Below the pieces are notes generated by a model. It saw only the letters and a list, made by a program, of their open reading frames with translations. It was not told where the DNA came from and made no database searches. Positions 43,765 through 55,088 of a DNA stretch of 64,000 nt are shown here, piece after piece. Where the stretch lies: assembly GCF_027924525.1 (NCBI RefSeq), contig NZ_AP027040.1, positions 1,302,001 to 1,366,000 of the forward strand. The letters run 5' to 3'. Every line of letters starts with the position of its first letter. The stretch's first letter is position 1. This DNA comes from Aurantimicrobium sp. INA4. Lineage in GTDB: Bacteria; Actinomycetota; Actinomycetes; Actinomycetales; Microbacteriaceae. Made by a program: the position numbers and the translations under genes.

Positions 43765-44420
43765 TAGGTCAAATATCCATCCTCGGCTGCACGCCGAACC
43801 AAATCAGCCCGCCGGGACGCGGGTCTTCCTGCTCTAGCGTACTTCTCACGGACCCGTCTGAGGTACGTTTTGGCCGTCTCAAACTGAACATTCATAGCTT
43901 GGGCGACATCTTTTGTTGCTAAACCTTGGCAATACAGCATCAATGCCTGTTCTTCCCCGGCACTTAAGCGAGGCTTGGACACCTCTTCGGCGTGTTGAAT
44001 GGGCTCACCTGGGGTACCCACGTGCATAGCAGGCATGCCCAACAATTGGCGCATGGTGGAAGCAATGACACGCATCGAGGTGGCTTTATCGAAGTAAGCA
44101 TCAGCACCTGCGGCGTTAATTCGTTCTTCAAGTTCTGCCCCGCCAAGAGCACTTATCACCACGACTTTGGCTCCGGCGGCCTTACACGTCAACACACGCG
44201 CCTCAATCGAGACATTTTCTGCCAACTGGTAGTCCATCAACACCATGTCGGCAGGAAAAGCAGGGTTGCCTAAACACCCCGCCCAGGATGTTTCACTACA
44301 GACCACATCAAAATCCGGAGCGTTTTCAGAAAACCAACTCGTAATGCTTTCAACCAAGAGTCCGTGGTCATCCAAAATTGCCAACGTCGCAGGTGTCCTG
44401 CGTCCCCCATCAGCTTGCAT
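43764..44420 (-). CDS. LuxR-family two-component response regulator
   Basis: NarL-type regulator. In 218 residues the receiver has DDHGLLVES (acid pocket), VLMDYQL with the phospho-Asp, VISALGG and FDKATS with the conserved Lys. After a linker comes the LuxR helix-turn-helix KPRLSAGEEQALMLYCQGLATKDVAQAMNV, then ETAKTYLRRVREKYARAG. The first ten residues (ADGGRRTPAT) are an unstructured lead. It overlaps the kinase-like membrane protein gene by 11 bases and thymidine kinase by one base. The likely partner is the histidine kinase encoded two genes upstream. Target genes are not evident. Confidence 0.91.
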   Translation of the reverse strand: MQADGGRRTPATLAILDDHGLLVESITSWFSENAPDFDVVCSETSWAGCLGNPAFPADMVLMDYQLAENVSIEARVLTCKAAGAKVVVISALGGAELEERINAAGADAYFDKATSMRVIASTMRQLLGMPAMHVGTPGEPIQHAEEVSKPRLSAGEEQALMLYCQGLATKDVAQAMNVQFETAKTYLRRVREKYARAGRPASRRADLVRRAAEDGYLT

Positions 44421-45519
44421 AGTAGAACAACACCTTCACTTCCCCATCTTGTTCAATCATGCGCACATCCTGAAACACTACGTACATCACACGCAGATAG
44501 GGGGCCAGTTTGGTTCGCAAACGATAGCTCGAATCACTTCGACCGCCGTCGTCTTTTCCGAGCACCACGCAGGAGAGCCGACCCGTTACCGGATCTGAGC
44601 GCAATGACACAGAGATGGAACGAACTCCGTTATCTCTCAAACCAGTAATCAGTGCAGAAATGCTGGATTGGGAGGCTAGGTCAAAGCGTCCCAACAAATT
44701 CTCTGGATCGTGAAGCTCACAGCCAATCCGTTCAACCCACGTTCGAGTTGAGAGGGTCAGGAGTTCACTACGAATCTCGCCGGAAAGTTGTCGAGCTTTT
44801 TCGACATCCACTGCGTTCACGCGACCCGTTTCTAGAAGTTCAACATAAAAATGTTTCACCTCATCTAGGAAAGGTTTCGTCACTTCTGCCGTCACAGAAT
44901 TGCGTGGCTGCGAAGGTTGTTGAGTTAGTTCGCTCACTGTTGCATTCCAAGCCCTCAGAACGCTTGTTGCTTTTTGGGTATAGCTTGCTTGGCCGAGGAC
45001 AACGATGGCGATAAGTGTAATTCCAGAAACAGCAAAGTATGCCGGTCCAAACGGGATGTCCAGTCTCAGACTTGTCAAAGCTAACAAGCCTCCGACGGAC
45101 AGCACCGCTGCCAAACCGGCGAAGTACTGATCGGAGAGAGGTCGATACCCACTTGCACTGGCAAAGAGAAGTGCAAGAGCTATAGGCCCCCATTCGAAGA
45201 AATATCCTGTGACATGGTTATCCATCGACCCGACTTGAAAACACGCAGCGCTGATTGCAAAGAAAACCACCAGGGCATAGCTCCTCTTGCCATAGGGAGC
45301 ATGCCGCGGAGCGGCAAACCACAAATGCAACCCAAATGACAAAGTCATAAATGTAACCGCTATGGCCATGAGGGCGACATGTGAAACATGTACCAAAGAT
45401 GAAACTGTGGCAAGGACGACGTATACCCAGGTCAACAGAATGATGAAGATTGCTGCTTCCCAGCTCGTGGCAGCGGTGAGCGGATCAATCTGTTGCAGGC
45501 TACGGCCTTTATTGCTCAT
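44410..45519 (-). CDS. Membrane protein with kinase-like C-terminal region, partner of a two-component system
   Basis: Not a recognised named family. The 369-residue protein has six to seven membrane segments in the first 190 residues. A helical stretch follows (EVKHFYVELLETGRVNAVDVEKARQL), then a region resembling a histidine-kinase ATPase: SISALITGLRDNGVRSISVSLRSD followed by RLSCVVLGKDDG. It lacks a phospho-accepting His box, an N-box Asn and a G-box, so catalytic activity is doubtful. It overlaps the histidine kinase gene by 11 bases and the response regulator gene by 11 bases. It may be a pseudokinase sensor or modulator; that role is inferred. Confidence 0.7.
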   Translation of the reverse strand: MSNKGRSLQQIDPLTAATSWEAAIFIILLTWVYVVLATVSSLVHVSHVALMAIAVTFMTLSFGLHLWFAAPRHAPYGKRSYALVVFFAISAACFQVGSMDNHVTGYFFEWGPIALALLFASASGYRPLSDQYFAGLAAVLSVGGLLALTSLRLDIPFGPAYFAVSGITLIAIVVLGQASYTQKATSVLRAWNATVSELTQQPSQPRNSVTAEVTKPFLDEVKHFYVELLETGRVNAVDVEKARQLSGEIRSELLTLSTRTWVERIGCELHDPENLLGRFDLASQSSISALITGLRDNGVRSISVSLRSDPVTGRLSCVVLGKDDGGRSDSSYRLRTKLAPYLRVMYVVFQDVRMIEQDGEVKVLFYYAS

Positions 45520-46717
45520 CGTTCACCTCCGTTGGGAACTGCATCATGATGGCCGCACCATGATTAGGATTCGACCAAATTCGAACGGTGCCGCCGGCCT
45601 GCTCAATTCGCTCTTTAACCGAAAGCTTCAGACCTAAACGATCAGCAGGGATGGCCTCAACGTCGAAACCAACACCGCCATCAATCACAGTGATACTCAC
45701 ATTGGAAGGAATTCCCAGCAACACCACTTCTGCATTTTTCTGACCTGAATGAGCTAACACATTTGCTAAACACTGACTCAGTGCAGCTGCGGTGGCGGAG
45801 ATTTGATCGTTCGTCAGATTTTCCAAGGAAGCTAGTTCTCCGCTGAGGTTGATAACGAGTCCGTTTCGCTCCGCTTCAGCGAGCGCAGTTGAAACAGGAC
45901 TCAAACGCTCACGACTATCTGAACTCAATTCCTGGGAAATAGTTGTTTGCCGGGTCGATGTGAGTTCGCTGTTCTCGAGGCGGGCAAGTTGCGCCTCGAT
46001 GGATTCGCGAACATCCTGCTGCAACATTCCCGGTTTTGTTTGTGAGATGAGGGCCAGATTAGCGAGCAAGGTGTCATGAAGATGAGCGGCAATATCTTTC
46101 GCTGAAGCGACGACCTCAGCATCTTGAGAAATGAAATCCATGCTGTTGTCGAGGGAAGGCTGAATCTTGCTCTGAGCTCGCAGTAGCCCAGGTGTGAAGG
46201 ACACGGCCAGCACTACGATGAGGTAGCCAACGAGCAGGCGAATATCGAATTCAAAAACACCACCGGCAAGCTGTGCGCCCACAAAAATTGCCACATTGGC
46301 AATCAGATATCCCAGGGTTGCCCAGAACAATCTGTCCCGAACACGAGCAGCAACACCACAGGTAGTAATAAGAGCAAAGCCGAGGAGAGTAAATGGCAGA
46401 AACTTTGTAGAAACAACATCAGACATGGTGGCGAGCACTGCCCACGTCACGATGACCAAACAAGTGCCTAAGAAAACTAAATACAGAGATGCCGAGAAGG
46501 GTGACAGTGGTGAAAACATGAGCCACCACAATACAAATCCGGGGAAACCGACCAAGAAGCCAGCCCACAACACGGCAGCATTGCCCTCATGCCATCCGGC
46601 CAGAAGAAGTAGAACTTCAGCAAAGATGACGGAATAGGCCGAGTACACCAGGAACAGGCGAGAGAGTGCCTGAGCAAACAAGACAGGTGCGAGTTTGGCA
46701 GGAATACCAATTTGCAT
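45509..46717 (-). CDS. Sensor histidine kinase (NarL-type partner)
   Basis: The 402 residues have about six membrane segments in the first 185, with no large external domain. The HisKA_3-type dimerisation helix is DIAAHLHDTLLANLALI, with the phospho-accepting His near residue 213. The ATPase domain has an N box (ALSQCLANVLAHSGQ), a D/G box (VIDGGVGFD) and a final GLKLSVKERIEQAGGTVRIWSNPNHGA. The signal is unknown. It is the first gene of the kinase / kinase-like protein / response regulator / tdk group, all overlapping by 1-11 bases. GGGAGCG precedes the ATG. Confidence 0.9.
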   Translation of the reverse strand: MQIGIPAKLAPVLFAQALSRLFLVYSAYSVIFAEVLLLLAGWHEGNAAVLWAGFLVGFPGFVLWWLMFSPLSPFSASLYLVFLGTCLVIVTWAVLATMSDVVSTKFLPFTLLGFALITTCGVAARVRDRLFWATLGYLIANVAIFVGAQLAGGVFEFDIRLLVGYLIVVLAVSFTPGLLRAQSKIQPSLDNSMDFISQDAEVVASAKDIAAHLHDTLLANLALISQTKPGMLQQDVRESIEAQLARLENSELTSTRQTTISQELSSDSRERLSPVSTALAEAERNGLVINLSGELASLENLTNDQISATAAALSQCLANVLAHSGQKNAEVVLLGIPSNVSITVIDGGVGFDVEAIPADRLGLKLSVKERIEQAGGTVRIWSNPNHGAAIMMQFPTEVNDEQ

Positions 46718-46760
46718 TCTCGCTCCCCCTCACCCAAATGGCCGTAAAGACCAGTCTTCC

Positions 46761-48236
46761 CTATGTGGAGAGTTTGAGCGCCTTAGCCGAAGCAGCAAAG
46801 GACTTCTTTGCCGTCGCAGGGTTGTCAGATAAACGTGTTCCGAAACTAGGAATCATTTTCTTGATCTCTGGCTCCCAGCCGGCAAACTCAGTGGGGAAGC
46901 AGCGCTTTAGTACGTCCAACATGACGGGCACGGACACAGAAGCACCTGGCGAGGCTCCCAACAATCCAGCGATGGTGCCATCTGCGGAAGCAATCACTTC
47001 TGTGCCGAATTGCAGCACGCCCACCTTCTTGGGGTCAGACTTCATGACCTGAACTCGCTGACCAGCTGTGATGAGCTCCCAGTCTTCGTGCTTGGCGTCG
47101 GGGAAGAATTCACGCAACGCATCGAGCTTCTTTTGTGGGCTCGCCATTAATTCGCCGATGAGGTATTTCAACAAATCTAGGTTGGTCGCTCCGACAGCAA
47201 GCATGGGGAAAATGTTGTTTAGTCGAATTGAACCGGGAAGATCAAACCAAGAACCTTCTTTGAGGAACTTTGGAGTAAATCCTGCGAAGGGTCCAAACAA
47301 CAATGACTTCTGGCCATCAACAACACGGGTGTCTAGGTGAGGAACAGACATGGGTGGTGCGCCAACAGATGCCTTGCCATAGACCTTGGCCTGGTGGCGA
47401 GCTACCAATGCGGGGTTGTTGGTACGCAGGAACTGTCCTGAAATGGGGAATCCACCGAAGCCCTTGGCTTCTTTGATTCCCGCGCTTTGCAGCAGTGACA
47501 ATGCGCCACCACCGGCACCAACAAAGACAAACTTGGCCGTGATGGAGTGCGGGGTGTTCCCCACCATGTCACGCATTTGCAAACGCCAGTGCCCGTTGTG
47601 AAGCTTCTTTACGGACGTCACCTGGGTTCCTGTGCGCAGTTTCGCACCGTTTTCGGTGATGTAGTTGAAGAGCTGTTTGGTTAGTGAACCATAGTCAACA
47701 TCAGTTCCAGAAGTGATGCGCGTGGCTGCAATTGGTTCGTCACCGGTGCGACCATCCATCAGCAGGGGTGTCCACTGGGCAATGACTTCAGGATCCTCTG
47801 AGTACTCCATGCCCGCAAACAAGGGCTGATCTTTGAGCACTGCATAGCGCTTGCGCAGATATTCCACGTTCGCCTCTCCCCAGACAAAGGTCATGTGAGG
47901 AGTTGAGTTGATGAAGGTGGTGGGAGCATCAAGCATCTTGGAAGCAACCATGTATGCCCAGAACTGCAGAGAGACCTGGAACTGTTCATTGATGGCCACA
48001 GCTTTGGAAGGCTCTACCGAACCATCGGGCGCTTCAGGCATGTAGTTCAGTTCGCACAAACCTGCGTGACCGGTGCCAGCGTTGTTCCAGGGGTTTGAGC
48101 TTTCCTGGGCCACTTCGCCCAATCGTTCATAAACCTGGATGCTCCAGTCAGGTTGCAGCTGTTTAATGAGTGCGCCGAGCGTAGCGCTCATAATTCCGCC
48201 ACCAATCAGGGCGACGTCAACTGTCTTTGAATTCAC
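46761..48236 (-). CDS. mqo: Malate:quinone oxidoreductase
   Basis: FAD enzyme oxidising malate to oxaloacetate with electron transfer to quinone; it complements or replaces cytosolic malate dehydrogenase in the TCA cycle. The 491 residues begin NSKTVDVALIGGGIMSATLG (FAD site). Then come the Mqo block ESSNPWNNAGTGHAGLCELNYMP and KFVFVGAGGGALSLLQ, with LLGASPGASVSVPVMLDVL near the end. The start is taken as GTG 48236 because TAAACT lies seven bases upstream. GTG 48263, nine residues longer with a GAGGG nearby, is the alternative. Confidence 0.93.
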   Translation of the reverse strand: MNSKTVDVALIGGGIMSATLGALIKQLQPDWSIQVYERLGEVAQESSNPWNNAGTGHAGLCELNYMPEAPDGSVEPSKAVAINEQFQVSLQFWAYMVASKMLDAPTTFINSTPHMTFVWGEANVEYLRKRYAVLKDQPLFAGMEYSEDPEVIAQWTPLLMDGRTGDEPIAATRITSGTDVDYGSLTKQLFNYITENGAKLRTGTQVTSVKKLHNGHWRLQMRDMVGNTPHSITAKFVFVGAGGGALSLLQSAGIKEAKGFGGFPISGQFLRTNNPALVARHQAKVYGKASVGAPPMSVPHLDTRVVDGQKSLLFGPFAGFTPKFLKEGSWFDLPGSIRLNNIFPMLAVGATNLDLLKYLIGELMASPQKKLDALREFFPDAKHEDWELITAGQRVQVMKSDPKKVGVLQFGTEVIASADGTIAGLLGASPGASVSVPVMLDVLKRCFPTEFAGWEPEIKKMIPSFGTRLSDNPATAKKSFAASAKALKLST

Positions 48237-48243
48237 ATCCGCA

Positions 48244-48249
48244 AGTTTA
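48244..48249 (-). promoter_or_regulatory. -10 element (TAAACT) of a leaderless promoter for mqo
   Basis: TAAACT is seven bases before GTG 48236 on the minus strand. If the longer mqo start at 48263 is used instead, this call fails. Confidence 0.4.
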
Positions 48250-48305
48250 CGGGGCAAAGCCACTGAGCACTGCCCTCAGTGCTTCCAGCTACCGGGAGGA
48301 ACAGT

Positions 48306-48337
48306 GAAGGCCACCAGAAGCGTTTCTGGTGGCCTTC
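48306..48337 (-). terminator. Stem-loop terminator after asd
   Basis: A perfect 14-base stem (48306-48319 with 48324-48337) with a four-base loop lies 18 bases beyond the asd stop. The following T-run is weak. Confidence 0.75.
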
Positions 48338-48355
48338 GTGAAATGGTGCAGAGAA

Positions 48356-50679
<2,324 letters not shown>

Positions 50680-50771
50680 GGTTTGAAACTCCTGAAAGAA
50701 GATGCTCACGGCTTCGTTTCACGCGAGCTGGAAACTCTATTCTACGGGGAGTTTCAGGGCGCTTTTGACGC

Positions 50772-51368
50772 TCAGGAGACGGTGCGACGGCCTTCAAAGG
50801 CGCGACCGAGGGTCACTTCGTCGGCGTATTCCAAATCGCCGCCAACAGGAAGCCCCGAAGCAAGACGCGAGACCTTAATCTCTAGGGTCTTCAACAAACG
50901 AGAAAGATACGTCGCAGTTGCTTCACCTTCGAGGTTGGGGTCGGTGGCGATGATGACTTCTGTCACAGTCCCATCCGCTAAACGCGTCATGAGTTGGCGA
51001 ATACGAAGGTCGTCAGGACCAATGCCATCAATGGGGCTAATTGCTCCGCCAAGCACGTGATAGAGCCCACGGAATTCCCGGGTGCGCTCAATGGCAACAA
51101 CGTCCTTGGCTTCTTCCACGACACAAATAAAGGTGGGGTCACGCCTGGGGTCACGGCAGATAGAGCAGGTCACTTCTTCTGATACGTTTCCGCAAATCTC
51201 ACAGAACTTAACTTTTTCCCGAACTTCCAACAACACTGCTGACAGGCGGGTCACATCGAAAGATTCTGTCTGCAGAATATGAAACGCAATGCGCTGAGCT
51301 GACTTGGGTCCCACCCCGGGAAGTCGGCCCAATTCATCTATGAGCTCCTGAACTATGCCGTCATACAT
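50772..51368 (-). CDS. recR: Recombination mediator RecR
   Basis: Acts with RecF/RecO to load RecA on gapped DNA. The 198 residues have the helix-hairpin-helix [20 protein letters not shown] and the zinc finger [16 protein letters not shown]. The Toprim domain runs from [29 protein letters not shown] to [22 protein letters not shown]. The ATG is two bases after the dnaX stop, the widely conserved dnaX-recR pair. Length is exactly typical. Confidence 0.96.
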   Translation of the reverse strand: MYDGIVQELIDELGRLPGVGPKSAQRIAFHILQTESFDVTRLSAVLLEVREKVKFCEICGNVSEEVTCSICRDPRRDPTFICVVEEAKDVVAIERTREFRGLYHVLGGAISPIDGIGPDDLRIRQLMTRLADGTVTEVIIATDPNLEGEATATYLSRLLKTLEIKVSRLASGLPVGGDLEYADEVTLGRAFEGRRTVS

Positions 51369-51370
51369 GC

Positions 51371-53347
51371 CTAGTCCTCAGTAGCAATAACTGGAGTGGG
51401 GGCAGTGACCTCTTCAGAAATGAACTTGGCATCCAAGATTTCCCGAACTACTGCTTCGCCATATCGACGGTCTTGCAGCTCAGCTTCCTCGGCGCTGAGT
51501 CGAGCCCCAGTGTCAGCCACTTCAGGCTCAACCGGGGTCTTCGAATTTGTGGATGGTTCATCATCGAGAACAGCTGGGGTTCCGGATGGGATTGCAACAA
51601 CATCCCAGTCGTCATCGGCTGACTCATCTAGTGGAGGTTCTTCTGAAAGATCAACCGGTGGTTCCTCCGGAAGAGGAGGTTCTTCGTCTGCAGCTGCTGG
51701 AGTTGCAAACTCTCGCGGAGCGTTGGGAGAAGATGCCACAGCATCTGATGCTGTGCTGACTTTGTCGATAGGTGCGGTCGCACTGGAGTCACTGGAAACT
51801 TTGAAGCTCACACGAACACCAACGGTATCCAGGATTGCTTGACGCAGAATTTCGTGGACACCGCCGGGAACACCTTTTTGCGGTCGGAAAGAGGCAGCGT
51901 CTGCTTCGTTGCTAAAGACGAGTGTGAGCACTTCATCTTCAAGAGAACGAACCTGTGCCGCAACAACGACGAGCCACGCTGCACGAGACTTCGCCTGGAT
52001 TTTCTCCAATACAGCAGGCCATGCTTCAAGAAGTTCACGTGTTCCCACTGGCCCAGCTGGAACCACCTTGGGTTCTTCCTTCACTGGCTCAGGGTCTGGC
52101 GCAGGCTTTTCAACTTTGGGCGATGGTGCAGAAGCAACCGGGGATGCAGGTGTTGGTGCTGGCGCTGGGACTTCCTTTTTCTGCGCAGTAGGCGCAGCAG
52201 CCGGTGCGGTTGCAACTGGAGCAGCAATCGCGCCAGAAGCACTACCTGTGGCACGAACAAGAAGTCGGGCAATCATCAGTTCAAGATGAAGACGTGGTGA
52301 CGTTGCACCGGTCATCTCAGTTAGCGAGGAGTTCACCACATCTGCTGCGCGAGAAAGCTCCGCGGCACCAAAATTCTGAGCTTGTGCCTGCATACGCTCG
52401 AGTTCATCTGAGGGAATACCGCGCAATACCGCGTTTGCGTTTGCTCCGGTAGCGGCAACAAGAATGAGATCACGCAGTCGTTCAAGAAGATCTTCCACAA
52501 AACGACGAGGATCTTGACCTGTCTGAATCACTCGATCAACGGCAGCAAATGCTCCTGCGGAATCTCCTGCGGCGAGTGCATCAACGGCTTCATCGAGCAG
52601 TGCAGCGTGGGTATATCCCAGGAGGGAAACAGCACGCTCATAGGTGACAGAATCATTTTCTGAACCTGCAATGAGTTGATCGAGCAAGGAAAGCGTGTCT
52701 CGGGCAGAGCCACCGCCCGCACGAACAACCAACGCCAGAACACCTGGTTCTACTGTGATGTTTTCTGAGGCGCACAAGCTCTCGCAGTATTCCAACATTT
52801 GTGCTGGAGGAATCAAGCGGAACGGGTAGTGGTGGGTGCGCGAACGAATCGTGCCAATTACCTTTTCAGGTTCAGTTGTAGCGAAGATGAACTTCACATG
52901 CTCTGGCGGTTCTTCGACGAGCTTGAGCAAGGCGTTGAAGCCCTGCGTGGTGACCATGTGTGCCTCATCGAGGATGAAGATTTTGTAGCGGTCACGTGCA
53001 GGAGCAAAGACAGCACGTTCACGTAGATCACGCGCGTCGTCAACACCGTTGTGGCTAGCAGCGTCAATTTCAACAACGTCGAGTGATCCACCACCGTCAC
53101 GTGAAAGCTCGACACAGCTTGGGCACACACCACAAGGAGTATCAGTGGGGCCTTCGGCACAGTTCAAGCATCGGGCCAGAATTCGAGCAGAGGTTGTCTT
53201 ACCGCAACCACGGGGACCGCTGAAAAGATATGCGTGGTTCACACGATTAGTTCGCAGCGCCGTCATCAACGGTTCGGTGACGTGAGATTGCCCAATTACG
53301 TCAGCGAAGGATTCAGGCCGATAACGGCGATACAGTGCGGTAGCCAC
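51371..53347 (-). CDS. dnaX: DNA polymerase III subunits gamma/tau
   Basis: ATPase core of the clamp loader. The 658 residues start [19 protein letters not shown]. The P-loop is [19 protein letters not shown], the zinc cluster is [16 protein letters not shown], Walker B is [22 protein letters not shown], and the sensor is [20 protein letters not shown]. After about residue 370 comes a long Pro/Ala/Glu-rich linker and a tau-like segment ([23 protein letters not shown]). A second acidic Pro-rich tail ends the protein. The GTG at 53347 has TACTAT six bases upstream and no ribosome site, so it is probably leaderless. No frameshift site for a gamma form was identified. Confidence 0.95.
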   Translation of the reverse strand: MATALYRRYRPESFADVIGQSHVTEPLMTALRTNRVNHAYLFSGPRGCGKTTSARILARCLNCAEGPTDTPCGVCPSCVELSRDGGGSLDVVEIDAASHNGVDDARDLRERAVFAPARDRYKIFILDEAHMVTTQGFNALLKLVEEPPEHVKFIFATTEPEKVIGTIRSRTHHYPFRLIPPAQMLEYCESLCASENITVEPGVLALVVRAGGGSARDTLSLLDQLIAGSENDSVTYERAVSLLGYTHAALLDEAVDALAAGDSAGAFAAVDRVIQTGQDPRRFVEDLLERLRDLILVAATGANANAVLRGIPSDELERMQAQAQNFGAAELSRAADVVNSSLTEMTGATSPRLHLELMIARLLVRATGSASGAIAAPVATAPAAAPTAQKKEVPAPAPTPASPVASAPSPKVEKPAPDPEPVKEEPKVVPAGPVGTRELLEAWPAVLEKIQAKSRAAWLVVVAAQVRSLEDEVLTLVFSNEADAASFRPQKGVPGGVHEILRQAILDTVGVRVSFKVSSDSSATAPIDKVSTASDAVASSPNAPREFATPAAADEEPPLPEEPPVDLSEEPPLDESADDDWDVVAIPSGTPAVLDDEPSTNSKTPVEPEVADTGARLSAEEAELQDRRYGEAVVREILDAKFISEEVTAPTPVIATED

Positions 53348-53353
53348 AGTTCA

Positions 53354-53359
53354 ATAGTA
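53354..53359 (-). promoter_or_regulatory. -10 element (TACTAT) of a leaderless promoter for dnaX
   Basis: TACTAT is six bases before the GTG at 53347 on the minus strand. It lies between the SRP RNA gene and dnaX. Confidence 0.55.
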
Positions 53360-53411
53360 CGCGTCAGAGCCGACATCCAGACCACTTCGTCAACGCTGTG
53401 AGCGCAATAAA

Positions 53412-53502
53412 AAGGACCCCTCGCGCACCCGCCAGAGCCCGGTTACCCTTGCTACGTTTCCGTCCTGGGGGAGTTGGCCTGGATGGCGCCACGCGAGGAG
53501 CC
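53412..53502 (-). ncRNA. ffs: Small signal recognition particle RNA (4.5S type)
   Basis: On the minus strand the Ffh-binding domain reads CCCCCAGGACGGAAACG followed by TAGCAAGGGTAACC, the conserved SRP core with its GGAA loop. The flanking halves (CCTCGCG near the 5' end, CGCGAGG near the 3' end) pair to form one long hairpin of about 90 bases. A TTTTTATT run at the 3' end (about 53406-53413) would terminate it. It targets membrane proteins with Ffh. Its position upstream of dnaX is common in actinobacteria. Confidence 0.93.
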
Positions 53503-53613
53503 AAACAACATTCTAAAGCACGTAACTGTGATGCACATCCTCGGTTCGTCAGCACCAGTGTTGAGCAGTTAGAATATTCAAGTTGTCCACTTGCGCAAGC
53601 AGGCGGGCCATCA

Positions 53614-53698
53614 GGAGGATTCGCCTAGTGGCCTATGGCGCACGCTTGGAAAGCGTGTTGGGTTAACGCCCTCGGGGGTTCGAATCCCCCATTCTCCG
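53614..53698 (+). tRNA. tRNA-Ser (anticodon GGA)
   Basis: An 85-base class II tRNA. The acceptor GGAGGAT pairs with ATTCTCC (one G-T), the anticodon stem-loop is ACGCT-TGGAA-AGCGT with GGA, and a long variable arm is present. The T arm is CGGGGG-TTCGAAT-CCCCC. It reads UCC/UCU serine codons. CCA is not encoded. Confidence 0.96.
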
Positions 53699-53703
53699 CG
53701 ACT

Positions 53704-53736
53704 GATAAAGCCCCCAGATTTCCTGGGGGCTTTATC
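53704..53736 (+). terminator. Terminator after tRNA-Ser
   Basis: A perfect 14-base stem (53704-53717 with 53723-53736) with a five-base loop lies six bases after the tRNA. A-rich and T-rich ends allow it to work in both directions, also for the converging membrane protein gene. Confidence 0.92.
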
Positions 53737-53773
53737 AATTAAGCGATATGGAAAATTAGAAACAGACTAGAAA

Positions 53774-54136
53774 TCAGTTCACAATTTGCTCTTTTACTGC
53801 AGGGTAAATGCTAATCAGAGTAATTATGAAAAATGTTGCAATCAAAAGGTTGCTGATGACGACCGGGTTTCCAATGGTCCCTACAGTGAGGGGAGTTGTG
53901 ACTTTATAAATCACCTGTACCAAAAGCAATGCAAACACGAATGCTGGTACTGGAAAAAAGAGCAAGAAAACCGAAATGGCAAAGATGGCGAAATAAATCG
54001 ACATCAAGATTCCGCGAGATTCAGTAAAGCTACCCCACGCGCTATCAACAGCAGGGGAGTTCATCATCATCAAAACGAGAATTGGCGCCAGAACAACAAT
54101 GTTCACTGCCAAAGAGATGTAGATCAAGCTTTTCAT
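53774..54136 (-). CDS. Small membrane protein next to a MarR-family regulator
   Basis: Not recognised. The 120 residues have four hydrophobic segments (about 3-23, 44-65, 69-87 and 97-115) with almost no polar motif, so it may be a small transporter-like or structural membrane protein. The ATG at 54136 has GGAGG four bases upstream and is preferred over an in-frame ATG at 54211. It is AT-rich compared with the rest of the window. It is divergent from the MarR-type gene, with a shared near-palindrome between them, so it may be the regulator's target. Confidence 0.72.
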   Translation of the reverse strand: MKSLIYISLAVNIVVLAPILVLMMMNSPAVDSAWGSFTESRGILMSIYFAIFAISVFLLFFPVPAFVFALLLVQVIYKVTTPLTVGTIGNPVVISNLLIATFFIITLISIYPAVKEQIVN

Positions 54137-54181
54137 TTTCCTCCGTCGAAACACATATTCATGAGCGCTGGGACAAATATT

Positions 54182-54195
54182 GTTAACTAGTAAAC
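54182..54195. promoter_or_regulatory. Near-palindrome at the MarR gene promoter
   Basis: GTTAACTAGTAAAC is an inverted repeat with one mismatched pair in a 14-base span. It overlaps the -10 (TAAACT, 54191-54196) that lies six bases before the ATG at 54203. A bound MarR dimer would block its own transcription. Confidence 0.5.
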
Positions 54196-54202
54196 TATAT
54201 TC

Positions 54203-54652
54203 ATGCCTCAATTGCGAATCAGCTTCCTGCTCAACAAGGTTGTAGGCGAAATGAACAACCAGGCTGATGGTCTATTGCGAAACAAATTTCGGATCACATA
54301 CAGTCAATTCGTATTTCTAGTGAATGTTGAAGAACACGTTGAAATCGATGTGACCCGCCTAGCCGAGGCTTTAGGCGTTACGAAAAGCGCTGTAAGTAAA
54401 CGATTGACTTGGTTTCTTGATCGTGATTTTGTGACAGTTCATCAAACTCCAGGAGACTCCAAAAGTGTCTTCATATCTTTGACCCACAAAGGAAAGGAGT
54501 TAGCGCATGCATCAGGAGAGTTCTTGGAGAATGAATTCCTCAACACAATCTCTCGATACGAAGGTGTCGATTACTCAACGTTGAGTTCTGAATTAATGAA
54601 GATTTATGAACGACTACAAAAAAGAAAAGATGCTGAGAGGGAGAAGGACTAG
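54203..54652 (+). CDS. MarR-family transcriptional regulator
   Basis: Winged-helix dimeric regulator. The 149 residues include the dimerisation helix start LRISFLLNKVVGEMNNQADG and ITYSQFVFLVNVEEH. The recognition region is VTRLAEALGVTKSAVSKRLTWFLDRDFVTVHQTPGDSKSVFISLT, with the wing at TPGDSKS. The C-terminal helices complete the dimer domain. ATG 54203 fits a leaderless start. The ligand is unknown. It may regulate itself and the divergent membrane protein gene. Sequence is AT-rich, a weak sign of recent acquisition. Confidence 0.88.
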   Translation: MPQLRISFLLNKVVGEMNNQADGLLRNKFRITYSQFVFLVNVEEHVEIDVTRLAEALGVTKSAVSKRLTWFLDRDFVTVHQTPGDSKSVFISLTHKGKELAHASGEFLENEFLNTISRYEGVDYSTLSSELMKIYERLQKRKDAEREKD

Positions 54653-54655
54653 GGT
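54650..54655 (+). promoter_or_regulatory. -10 element (TAGGGT) for the VOC gene overlapping the MarR stop codon
   Basis: TAGGGT is six bases before ATG 54662. Its first three bases are the TAG stop of the MarR gene. Confidence 0.45.
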
Positions 54656-54661
54656 TTCCTC

Positions 54662-55063
54662 ATGGCCAATTCCCTGTTTGTGAATCTCCCCATCGCAAAT
54701 CTCAAGAAGTCTGTTGAGTTCTTTACCGGGCTTGGATTCACTTTCAATCCTCAGTTCACTGATGAGCACTCCACCTGCATGATTGTTAATGACAACATCT
54801 TCATCATGCTGCTCGAACAGGCAAAGTTTGAAAGCTTCATCGAGAAGAAGATCGCTCCCAAAGACACAGCTGAAGCTATTTTTGGACTGTCGTGTGACTC
54901 TGCTGAGGATGTTCGTACGCTGTGTGAGAAGGCTTTTTCTTTGGGAGCGCGCAAAGTCAATGAACCTGAAGATATTGGCTTCATGTTCAGCTGGGGTTTT
55001 GAAGATCTGGATGGCCACTTATGGGATGTTTTCTGGATGAATCCAGATCACATCCTCGACTAA
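54662..55063 (+). CDS. VOC-family (glyoxalase/bleomycin-resistance fold) protein
   Basis: Metal-dependent fold used by glyoxalases, dioxygenases and antibiotic-binding proteins. The 133 residues have the paired beta-alpha-beta layout: ANSLFVNLPIANLKKSVEFFTGLGFTFNP, CMIVNDNIFIMLLEQAKFESFI, and the second module ending GFMFSWGFEDLDGHLWDVFWMNPD. The final Glu/Asp in DLDGHLWDVFWM is near the usual metal ligand. This subtype is commonly annotated as lactoylglutathione-lyase-like with no known substrate. It follows the MarR gene by nine bases with a possible leaderless promoter of its own. Confidence 0.87.
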   Translation: MANSLFVNLPIANLKKSVEFFTGLGFTFNPQFTDEHSTCMIVNDNIFIMLLEQAKFESFIEKKIAPKDTAEAIFGLSCDSAEDVRTLCEKAFSLGARKVNEPEDIGFMFSWGFEDLDGHLWDVFWMNPDHILD

Positions 55064-55088
55064 TCCTCTTTCCTGAGAAGGTACATGT

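Noticed and set aside
51371..53347. Programmed frameshift in dnaX
   Set aside because: No slippery A-run with a following hairpin was recognised; the full-length tau frame is intact.
53398..53628. 76-codon plus-strand frame between dnaX and tRNA-Ser
   Set aside because: It overlaps the SRP RNA and runs into the tRNA.
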